From positions 9,130,761-9,194,760 of the forward strand of contig OX123200.2 of the NCBI GenBank assembly GCA_944739405.2: a DNA stretch of 64,000 nucleotides. Direction: 5' to 3'. The stretch is from Euclidia mi (taxonomy: Eukaryota; Arthropoda; Insecta; Lepidoptera; Erebidae). The notes beneath the pieces were generated by a model. That model was not told where the DNA came from, did no database searches, and saw only the letters and a list, made by a program, of their open reading frames with translations. Of this stretch, positions 57,301-64,000 are shown piece after piece. The first letter of the stretch is position 1. The number at the start of each line of letters is the position of its first letter. The translations under genes and the position numbers were made by a program.

Positions 57301-60300
57301 ATCGTGTTAATTATGTAATGTTGCAACATTCTACCAGTAAACGTAGTTAAAATCAAAGCTGATACCTATATTTTAAAAGATATTATAACTAATTTAAACT
57401 GTGGCAATGGCCAGGCAATGGCCTACCTGGACCGTAGACCAAAATTTACACCACTATGAAAATCAGAGTTGCTTAACTTATTAGGTTTAGGACCGGCAAA
57501 TCTTTGGACAAGTTTTAACTAGCTTATAAAATTCATAATAATACTTAGGGTGGCTCTTTTTGGCGTTGATCAGATGCAGGGAAATAAACGTGACGATCTC
57601 TAAATCTAGAAGACAATTATTCAAAAGGACAACATTCTTCAGCAATAGGCTGACTGATATTTCTTTTTTCAGAAATAATATGAATGTAACATATCTGTTT
57701 TCAGTGGTCAAATGCGAACGCGGCGGCGGGTAAAGATGGCCGTGCGGGGCAAGGAGTGAAGGCCATAGCTGATGCAGCTCTTATGGAGAGAGCTCAACCG
57801 CTCAGCGATGATTCTAAGGTAAATATTGTAATTTAGTTATTTTCACACCTTTTGATTTTTGGGCAGTTGCATCAGATATCAGATTATACCATATTCAGTA
57901 GGATTCATGATACCTATAAGCAACCTAAGAATAACATACTTTTAGTTTTCATGACCCTTTCATGTACTGCCAATATCAAGACTTTTCTCAGCTGGTCCTA
58001 TTATCCTTTTTTTGTAAGTGGCTAAATGTCACCTTTAAGGCTTGTGAAGCCGACCAGACATCACCAACTATTTGCCTAACCGCCTCTAAAAAAAAGAGTA
58101 AGAAGGGAAACTATCCTGTCCATCTCCAAAAACAATAAGGTTTTCCTCTTATCATTCCCTCTTACCTTCTCTTAAAGTAAACAACGAAATAGGAAGAAGC
58201 GCTTCGGTCTCCAGCCCTCATAAAAATATACTATGAAACAATTCATGTTATATGGCTGCCATTTGTACATTTACAAAATTGCTGATAACTTTAATAATAA
58301 ATACATTCCTTTGTTATCTTGTTGTGATGTATCCTTTCACTCCGATAAATGGTATTGTTTGCTGTCTGAACAACGTATGGCTAATTACTATCAATTGCAC
58401 GGATGGCGTAGTGATACATTCGGCCACTGCCGCTTGGCACTGTGACGAATGTTATGGATCCGATGGTAAAGCAGGGCTTTTTAAAATATTTCTTTGAGTC
58501 ATGTCCGATTATAAATGTACAAACATTTAAAATCGGACATGACTTTTATGAAATTCCATTAAAAATCTGAATGATTGATTCAATACCGTATCAATCTACA
58601 CTCAATCCAAAAGTAAACATTTTTATCGAAGTAAACCACGTAATAAACATGAACACAACAACAAACAAGAACAGATTAACGCTAGGCGTACGATAACGCA
58701 TAGATATTTTGATTTAACGGTACACAGAACTACCAACTGTAAGAGTGAACACATAAATCCGAATCAATAATTAATCACACATGAGTATACATACAGGCAG
58801 CGATAGCCTAGTGGAGATACCAACAGACTGCCATGCAGAGGGTATCGGGTTCGAATCCACGGCGCGCACCAATGACTTTTCGGAGTTATGTGCGTATTGA
58901 ATTGTTAATTATCGCTCGTCCCGTGCCTCGGAGAGCACGTTAAGCCGTCGGTCCCGGTTGTCACGAAGATCTTTGACAGTCGTTATAGGGCGTCAGTACC
59001 TTCTCAGTAAACTGACACTAGTCTTAACCATGGAATATCGCTATCCCTTCGGATCCCTTCGCTTGCGGAGGTCAGACAGGCAGTTGCTCTGTGGAAAAGC
59101 TAATATTCAGCCAAATCCGGTTAGACTAGAAAGCGGACCCCAGATTTAAACTAGGATAACGCTAGGAGAATGATGATTACATGAGTATAAATATATAATT
59201 ATTTGAATTTGAATTGACGCTTCTATAAAATAGCACGTGGCCGTCAGTGGTGCGAAATTATAATATTTCTAGATGATTAACTGGAACTGCCTTAATTATT
59301 TTCAATTTTATTGTGGCAAATCAATATCTATCGAAATGCAAGCTTGGGACTTACAAGTCATAGAGGAAAAACAGAGTACCTACAGCCAATTACTATTGGC
59401 GATGCTAAGATTCTAACTAGCGACTCTAGCGGCGAATTTGGAAGTTATCCAACGAATGGTTGGCGAATGTGGGTACGACACTTTTGACAGCTCAATACAA
59501 TTACCACTATAACCTCAAAGCAAAGTTGTATTGAAAGCTGTCAAAAGTGTCGTACCCGGACAACTTCCAAATTCGCCACTAGAGGCTATAATCTTTGCAT
59601 CGCCAATACAGTTACCTACTCGCTTTGACTGTTCTAAATAGTCAACTTTGCGATGGTATACCGAAGCAAGACTAAAGATTATAATAATTAGTAATTTAGT
59701 GTTCTTTTGCAGGCATTCGACGCAGTGTTCTTCATATCAGCTAAGAGCGAGGCTGATAAAGGCGTGTACATGATCGCAGGCTGTGAGCGCAGGCCACTAG
59801 GGATGTGCAATGGATTGTTTTATCTCGGGGTTCGTAAGTCTATAAAGTGATGTTTATTGCTTGTGTGCAAGATCGTTCTGTGGAGTGGCTCAAGGACCAC
59901 CCTTAGGTCATACAAGTTTTGTGCTGGCTTTAATGAAACAATACAAAAAAAGAACTAACCGATTAAATATCCAACTGAATCAATAGTCATGCGGATATAT
60001 ATCGTCATATAACATATGAAAAAAATGCCTTTTGTTACATAGTAACCAATGGTTTAATAGGAGGCAATAATGTTTACACACTTACTCGTATTTAAAATGC
60101 CACATAGGCAAGTAAAATATTTATGTGTTTTTGAGAAGATTAGTAATAAAATACTGTAAAAGAATATTAATTTGTTTGCTACAAGATGTAAAACTAAAAC
60201 TAAACTGCGATGAGAGCCGTGTATCGTTTCAATTTCAAGTAGGTAAGCATAGAAATTAAACTACTCATGTATAATGTGAATCATAATCACTTCCTTCCAG

Positions 60301-62258
60301 TTACAGTTTGTTACTGTACTGTGTACAGCTTTTGTCTGGATCTTGCAGACAGCTCTCAATTATAATATTTATGCCACAATGTTTACACCCGTGTAAATAT
60401 TAACATTGTTCTTATACTTAGCTACCTGGCAAAGGATTGCTGTGCAGCAAGAAGATTCCAGACACAGTTATGTTCGGCGCTCAAATCGGCGAATTTGGGG
60501 CTGAAGGTCTGAAGATCACACCCGTTGTCCCTATGGCCAAGTGGACCGTTTCTTACAGGGGACAGATGTGGTAAGTTCCTTCGAGAGTGAAGCCATTTTC
60601 GTATCGTTGTACAGGCTAGAAACCCTATGTTATATTTGGGGACGAGGGTTTCCAGAGTTTATTAAGAAAATGCTTCCAAACTTATGTATGACACAGAGAA
60701 ATGGAATTCATGTTTGTCATCCTCATGGATAAACAAATCGAAAATATTTATAAGAAATATTTTCATCATCAATATTTTCATGTTTGTTTACATTTGTTTG
60801 ACAGGCTGAGAAGCTAATTTAGAAAGAGAGACTAGTGTAAAATCTTTTCAGCGCTTCTGGATACACACGCGATAAAATAAAACCAACGCGTCAAATTCAC
60901 ACTTATTAAAGAAATACATAAGACCGAAAATTTACCAATTGTGAAACAAAACTAAGTAACTGCTTCAAGTATTCCAGCATGTTAAGCTGTCAGTTCCGCA
61001 TGCCCGGCTCTTACGACGAATAACTAAATATTCGCTAATCATTATGGAGAATTCCGTCTCTCATCTCTCTTTCCTCTGATCTTCAGGTATCAAAATGAGC
61101 CAGATAAGTTGGTGGAGGTAGACTTCTTCGGCGAGTGGAATGCGACGAGCAAGCCATTCGACTTCGACACTGATCTGCATCCACCTGCTGTCATCAGATC
61201 CATCGCTAAGGAGAAGTGGAGCAGGAGCTACTTTGATGGACTGAAAACGTAAGTGATGGAAAAAATATTTATCAAACTCGATCCAATGGTAAATTAAGAA
61301 AAGTCTGGATATGTATAGCTAGACTTAATTCAAGTAATTAGCCTCTACTCTGACCGATATTTTTTGTTATATCCTTCTACAAATATAACATTTACCTAAT
61401 TAATACAAATACCCACAACAATATGCGATAGCCGTAATTTGAAACTCGCAATCTGCTTAATTATTCACTTTACTGATATTTTACTACTACAATAGGGGTG
61501 GCCGAGTTTATATTTAAAATCGGCAATACCTAAATGGGGTAGGTAGTAGTTTAATGTATTCTATGACTGCTGATGCAGGACCTTGCACCTAAAATTCACA
61601 ACTACACGTAGGTATTGACTTGAAAAGAATTTTAGAAATATTTCTACGAAAAACAAGACCATGCCAAGAAAGTTCCTATGAGGTGAATAACGTAGGTAAG
61701 ATTTCCTTGCAGAGCTCACCAGTCACATTACGAGCAATTTGGCACAATGAAGTGCAAATTCAAGATCGCAGATGAGTCCTTTGAGTACTCATTCCCGTCC
61801 TTCAGAGATCACAGTTTTGGTAAGAAGTTTATTTTTAAATAATGATGCGGCATAATAAGAGACTGAATAGTAAAATGTATTGCATTCAATATTTTCCCTT
61901 GCTGAATGACCTTGATTGTAGCAGCTCTATCCATACTAATTAATATTACAGGTAAATGCGAAATGTTCGCCGCTCCTTCACGCTAATATTACGAAATGGA
62001 TTCTGATGAAACTGTGCTATTATATTATTTACGGTGGTATAACTTATACATCAGCATAACACATAGGCATCATATGTAGCGATAACTGATACACCGTTAA
62101 GCCGCAGGCAAAGTCTAGTTATCTATAAAACACACTTTGATTGCAGGTCACAAGCGTGACTGGACACTGATGCATAGATACGCGTTCCACCACATATTCC
62201 TAAACGATGGCGTCAGCATCAGCGTGGGAGTCGTCTGCCAACCTCTCACTGCCTCCGT
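48231..62258 (+). CDS. N-terminal part of an arthropod PEP-synthase-like/rifampicin-phosphotransferase-like protein (seven exons, incomplete)
   Basis: Exons 48231-48389, 57705-57818, 59713-59829, 60422-60570, 61087-61248, 61713-61819 and 62147-62258 are consistent in phase (920 bases, about 306 residues so far) and the last leaves in phase 2. The protein starts with a signal anchor (VVLGICGVLAILFIINYKR). It continues with VPGKWYYLKYAVFACIYYLR, then LPGKGLLCSKKIPDT, FDFDTDLHPPA, KEKWSRSYFDGLK, HQSHYEQFGTM, FPSFRDHSFGHKRDWTLMHR and YAFHHIFLNDG. From memory this order belongs to the N-terminal region of large arthropod proteins annotated as putative phosphoenolpyruvate synthase; later exons should carry ATP-grasp/PEP-utilising domains. 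Substrate and role in insects are not known to me. The family call rests on recall; the splice model is seen. Confidence 0.75.
48390..48533. other. Start of intron 1 of the PEP-synthase-like gene
   Basis: Donor followed by a T-rich run and unique-looking sequence up to the MITE at 48534. Confidence 0.4.
48534..48835. mobile_element. 302-bp MITE with taggnTAGTT ends (copy 2)
   Basis: Complement of 25488-25781: taggctagttgac at the left, ggaaactaccc then ta at the right, with the cattaaagttacgtataacg centre. It lies 144 bases into intron 1 of the PEP-synthase-like gene. Confidence 0.85.
49338..49385. repeat. Perfect 22-bp stem hairpin
   Basis: aaattaggtacaactttgtg plus ac, a four-base loop (agta), then the exact complement. 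All 22 pairs are perfect. A tiny MITE or a structured RNA stem are both possible; it is too short for a typical pre-microRNA. Confidence 0.8.
49463..49722 (+). mobile_element. Chimeric SINE: family A head joined to family B tail
   Basis: Head aagcggcgattgcccagtgg, B-box tcgggttcgatccccagtta, body to aactatcgctcg (family A). At about 49592 it switches to aataatgtgcccggtagatg and continues as family B (ctattacattggtacctaaa, ctctgcctaccccttcgggg). The joint is a template switch or recombination between two SINE families. Confidence 0.8.
49723..50689. other. Intron 1, unassigned sequence
   Basis: AT-rich intron with a LINE-tail remnant at about 49968-50010 (ctttcgctgtccacatctgg). No exon or further repeat supported. 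Confidence 0.4.
50690..50945 (+). repeat. Dimeric interspersed repeat, second copy
   Basis: Two half-units of about 125 bases: ggtcgtttaatggatgggca then accatggg, and ggtcattttatggatgggtg then accggg. Complement of 18765-18995, with the same order and shared end gctaggatgcgccgtta. Confidence 0.6.
51127..51325 (+). mobile_element. RTE-like LINE tail fragment (family 2, copy 3)
   Basis: tgcccgcggttacacccgcg, ctactgctccgctcccgtcg, and aatgtgcaatctaacactga; ends actattcagttttatatatt. Confidence 0.65.
51326..51535 (+). mobile_element. Second LINE tail fragment, different family
   Basis: gaggacaccagcagctacgc, ccgatcccgtgggaattttg, gcgcccaatagtttcggctg, ending cgcaaggattttatatatta. A directly following tail of another RTE-like family. 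Confidence 0.6.
51536..52134. other. Intron 1, unassigned sequence
   Basis: AT-rich intron; no exon, RNA gene or repeat end supported. Confidence 0.4.
52135..52375 (+). mobile_element. Chimeric SINE: family A head joined to another LINE tail
   Basis: Head gcagcgatagcctagtagag and body cttttcgaagttatgtgcgt to atcgcttgc. The sequence then changes to tggacgatgaccttatcctt, ctcatagtgagaaaaggcct and gtgcccagtagtg, a tail known from many lepidopteran LINEs. Two different SINE-tail fusions thus occur in this window. Confidence 0.7.
52977..53224 (+). mobile_element. Family B SINE, full length
   Basis: Head gactgcctccgtggtacagt, B-box tttcgattcccgggtgggc, body aaaagtgttactggattttg, tail aaccccttcggggatacagg and a poly-A run. 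The minus-strand frame over it (52918-53121) is a by-product. Confidence 0.88.
53225..55665. other. Intron 1, unassigned sequence
   Basis: AT-rich intron. The only repeat remnant I note is at about 55285-55335 (ggccttttctcagtagtggg). No exon can be supported. Confidence 0.4.
55666..55795 (-). mobile_element. Family B SINE head, 3'-deleted, minus strand
   Basis: In complement: actgcctccgtggacgagtg, B-box cccgggttcgattcccgggt, ttttactgggcttttccga, stopping after gcagggagtctggtgatgt. The shared LINE-type tail is absent. Confidence 0.8.
56271..56673 (+). mobile_element. Full-length family A SINE with a 16-bp target duplication
   Basis: Head ggcggcgatagcctagtgga to tail gctagggcgatgatgaacca. Direct repeats CAGAAATTCATCTAGA flank it at 56255-56270 and 56674-56689. 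This is the best-defined copy and gives the family's true limits (about 403 bases). Confidence 0.93.
56690..57704. other. Intron 1, last part
   Basis: AT-rich intron leading to the exon 2 acceptor. No repeat or exon supported in it. Confidence 0.4.
57705..57818 (+). CDS. PEP-synthase-like gene, exon 2
   Basis: Acceptor tctgttttcag, donor aag|gtaaat; phase 0 on both sides. It encodes WSNANAAAGKDGRAGQGVKA and IADAALMERAQPLSDDSK. The first intron is 9.3 kb. Confidence 0.85.
57819..58497. other. Intron 2, first part
   Basis: AT-rich intron sequence. The open frames at 58233-58497 show no domain and no splice context. Confidence 0.4.
58498..58543. repeat. Short hairpin
   Basis: gtcatgtccgattataaatg pairs with its complement (acatttaaaatcggacatga then c) around an acaa loop. 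Near-perfect stem in intron 2. Confidence 0.7.
58796..59178 (+). mobile_element. Full-length family A SINE with target duplication
   Basis: Head ggcagcgatagcctagtgga, B-box gggttcgaatccacggcgcg, tail gctaggagaatgatgatt. ACATGAGTATA flanks it at 58779-58789 and 59179-59189. It contains an apparent short duplication (atcccttcggatcccttcg) not present in other copies. Confidence 0.9.
59394..59608. mobile_element. 215-bp palindromic MITE just upstream of exon 3
   Basis: tattggcgatgctaagatt pairs with aatctttgcatcgccaata; inner arms gcgaatttggaagtt and aacttccaaattcgc, tacgacacttttgacagct and agctgtcaaaagtgtcgta. It ends 104 bases before exon 3. Confidence 0.85.
59713..59829 (+). CDS. PEP-synthase-like gene, exon 3
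   Basis: Acceptor ttcttttgcag. It encodes AFDAVFFISAKSEADKGVYM and IAGCERRPLGMCNGLFYLG. To keep frame with the next exon the donor must be ggg|gttcgt at 59830, a weak site, although a perfect gtaagt lies four bases downstream and would shift the frame. The G-L-P-G-K-G-L join fits the family. Confidence 0.7.
59830..60421. other. Intron 3
   Basis: AT-rich intron; nothing further recognised. Confidence 0.4.
60422..60570 (+). CDS. PEP-synthase-like gene, exon 4
   Basis: Acceptor ttatacttag, donor atgtg|gtaagt; phase 0 in, phase 2 out. It encodes LPGKGLLCSKKIPDTVMFGA, QIGEFGAEGLKITPVVPM and AKWTVSYRGQMW. The open frame running past the donor to 60732 is an artefact of intron sequence. Confidence 0.85.
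60571..61086. other. Intron 4
   Basis: AT-rich intron with no supported repeat or exon; a good donor starts it and a gatcttcag acceptor ends it. Confidence 0.4.
61087..61248 (+). CDS. PEP-synthase-like gene, exon 5
   Basis: Acceptor gatcttcag, donor aaac|gtaagt; completes Trp across the junction. It encodes YQNEPDKLVEVDFFGEWNAT, SKPFDFDTDLHPPAVIRSI and AKEKWSRSYFDGLKT. W..P.DFDTD..P......A.E.W...YF is a recurring motif of the family. Confidence 0.88.
61249..61712. other. Intron 5
   Basis: AT-rich intron; nothing recognised. Confidence 0.4.
61713..61819 (+). CDS. PEP-synthase-like gene, exon 6
   Basis: Acceptor ttccttgcag, donor tttg|gtaaga. It encodes AHQSHYEQFGTMKCKFKIAD, ESFEYSFPSFRDHSF. 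The H..HYEQ.G...G and FRDHS.G pairs are the strongest family markers in the window. Confidence 0.88.
61820..62146. other. Intron 6
   Basis: AT-rich intron; nothing recognised. Confidence 0.4.
62147..62258 (+). CDS. PEP-synthase-like gene, exon 7 (last seen)
   Basis: Acceptor tgattgcag, donor ccgt|gtaagt; phase 1 in, phase 2 out. It encodes HKRDWTLMHRYAFHHIFLND and GVSISVGVVCQPLTASV. No further exon is visible to 64000; the gene continues past the window. Confidence 0.88.
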
Positions 62259-62427
62259 GTAAGTCTTTCTATCCATAGGTATTCCTATCCAAATCGACGT
62301 TAGGTATGAATTATTTATTACTTTTTCGTACTAAATAATTTTGGCTAATTCTGGTGTCGGAGTTTTCACCTCCAACATGGCCCAACGATTCTTGTCCTGA
62401 GACAAGAACCAGGACAGACAGCTTTAA

Positions 62428-63048
62428 GGGTTCTATTAGACAGAGAGCGGTCACGCGGTCAAGCGTTCAAGCGGCCAGTTTTGCGTTCTTTGTGTTATAT
62501 TACGTTACATAGGGTCCTATCAGACAGAGAGCGGTCACGCGGTCAAGCGTTCAAGCGGCCAGTTTTGCGTTCTTTGTGTTGTATTACGTTACATAGGGTT
62601 CCATCAGACAGAGAGCGGTCACGCGGTCAAGCGTTCAAGCGGCCAGTTTTGTGTTCTTTGTGTTGTATTACGTTACATAGGGTCCTATCAGACAGAGAGC
62701 GGTCACGCGGTCAAGCGTTCAAGCGGCCAGTTTTGCGTTCTTTGTGTTGTATTACGTTACGTAGGGTCCTATCAGACAGAGATCGGTCACGCGGTCAAGC
62801 GTTCAAGCGGCCAGTTTTGCGTTCTTTGTGTTGTATTACGTTACATAGGGTCCTATCAGACTGAGAGCGGTCACGCGGTCAAGCGTTCAAGCGGCTAGTT
62901 TTGCGTTCTTTGTGTTATATTACGTTACATAGGGTCCTATCAGACATAGAGCGGTCACACGGTCTATGTAACGTAATATAACACAAAGAACGCAAAACTG
63001 GCCGCTTGAACGCTTGACCGCGTGACCGCTCTTTGTCTGATAGAACCC
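62428..63048. mobile_element. MITE expanded into an 84-bp minisatellite
   Basis: Ends gggttctattagacagagag and, in complement, gggttctatcagacaaagag, flanked by TAA (62425-62427 and 63049-63051), as for PIF/Harbinger. Between them the unit (agcggtcacgcggtcaagcg, ttcaagcggccagttttgcg, ttctttgtgttgtattacgt) repeats about six times at an 84-base period in one direction. One inverted unit then closes the element (62963-63048). 84 is divisible by three, which explains the long open frame at 62481-62864. Confidence 0.88.
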
Positions 63049-63208
63049 TAAGTGCCCTCCAAAGCACATTAGCACTCTAATATAAAACTGACACGCTGTC
63101 ACCTAGGTGGTGACCTGTGCAATTGTTACTTGACTTTGCCAACATAATTAAGAATGGCAAGCCAAGTCACGTGTCGGAAATTTTGAGTAACTTATACATA
63201 CATACATA

Positions 63209-63455
63209 TCCTCACGCCCCACGCCCCGAAGGGGTAGGCAGAGGTGTATTTCTACACCCACTTTTCGCCAGATATACTTTAGTCCCACGTAATAAGGGGC
63301 GAGCCTATTGCCGTACCGGGCACATTTCCAGACTCCGTGCTGCTACTGAGAATTTCGTGACAGAAAAACCCAATAACACTGCCCGACCCAGGAATCGAAC
63401 CCGGGACCTCCCGATCCCACGCGCATATTTATGCCGCGAGACCAACGAGGCAACG
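63209..63455 (-). mobile_element. Family B SINE, minus strand, with target duplication
   Basis: Complement head from ctcgttggtctcgcggcata, B-box gggttcgattcctgggtcgg, tail cctaccccttcggggcgtgg. GAGTAACTTA occurs at 63185-63194 and 63471-63480. A TACA microsatellite lies at the tail end. Confidence 0.87.
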
Positions 63456-63480
63456 TATTGTGAGTAACGTGAGTAACTTA

Positions 63481-64000
63481 TTTGACATTATAATATCTAA
63501 TAATAATAATATTTTTATTGGCAAGTAAATCATTGTAGTACATCTATATATTAAAAGAATTTGTGTTTTATAATACGAGTCGGCCAGCCCGTTCTACGCA
63601 ACCGATTCGCAAGAGTTTTTTTTTAAATGAAAGCTCTCGCTGCATAGATTTGTCATCAAGCATTAGAAATTACCTAACTTGCACATTCATCAAGTTACAT
63701 GCAAAAACAGTTTTCTCCCATACATTTTTTACGTTTTCGTAGCCGTAGTCAATGACTTTCTGCTTCTATATATCTGCTTCTTATTGAGGTAGGCGTTTTG
63801 TTATAGGCCTAAAACACGCGCTGAAAAGAGCTCTTTCATTTAATGGTATGCTCATTTCAATGGGGTAAGTTTGAAGGAAGATAGGTGTGGACATTGAACT
63901 AATTTTTCAATATTTTCCTATAAATTTCTTAAGATTCCATTGCTTTCTCTCTACATGGACGGTTCTAAATTCAAAAATATTTTTATGGCATCTAATAAGT
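63481..64000. other. Intron 7 of the PEP-synthase-like gene, end of window
   Basis: AT-rich sequence with no exon in the + direction that fits phase 2. The next exon should lie beyond the window. Confidence 0.4.

Noticed and set aside
62481..62864. 127-codon open frame of 28-residue repeats
   Set aside because: It lies inside the 84-base minisatellite and is fully explained by the repeat period.

Overview
The window is a piece of an insect nuclear genome, almost certainly a moth or butterfly. It is AT-rich, has short exons with GT-AG introns, and is packed with repeats I recognise from Lepidoptera: tRNA-headed SINEs, short RTE-type LINE tails and many small inverted-repeat elements. There is no prokaryotic gene organisation, and most short open frames are chance or repeat-derived.

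Two protein-coding genes can be read, both on the + strand. Gene 1 (coding exons 2338-32660) encodes a seven-transmembrane Lifeguard/TMBIM (BI-1-like) protein. It has a Gly-Tyr-Pro-rich N-terminal exon, five further exons and a stop codon. Its first exon is not identified, and two candidate alternative first exons lie inside its 25-kb intron. Gene 2 (48231 to beyond 62258) begins with a membrane-anchored exon. It continues through six exons that match, from memory, the N-terminal region of the arthropod proteins annotated as putative phosphoenolpyruvate synthase/rifampicin phosphotransferase-like. The catalytic part lies beyond the window.

Layout: 1-2.3 kb, no certain gene; 2.3-32.7 kb, Lifeguard gene with a very large repeat-filled intron; 32.7-48.2 kb, downstream and intergenic sequence with MITEs, a broken BEL/Pao element, RT relics and a nested transposon cluster; 48.2-64 kb, first part of gene 2 with SINEs and MITEs in its introns.

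The most striking object is a 5.36-kb fold-back element (9362-14721) in the large Lifeguard intron. It has matching 16-bp ends including TTAA, roughly 250-bp inverted arms, and a 120-bp tandem repeat present about 11 times in one orientation and about 23 times in the other. A 720-bp higher-order unit is repeated inside the second array. A smaller parallel case is at 62428-63048, where a MITE has expanded into an 84-bp minisatellite and still ends in an inverted copy. Other clear insertion histories are a hAT element with a perfect 8-bp target duplication inside a LINE reading frame, MITEs inside SINEs, and SINE families sharing a 3' tail with a LINE found in the same window.
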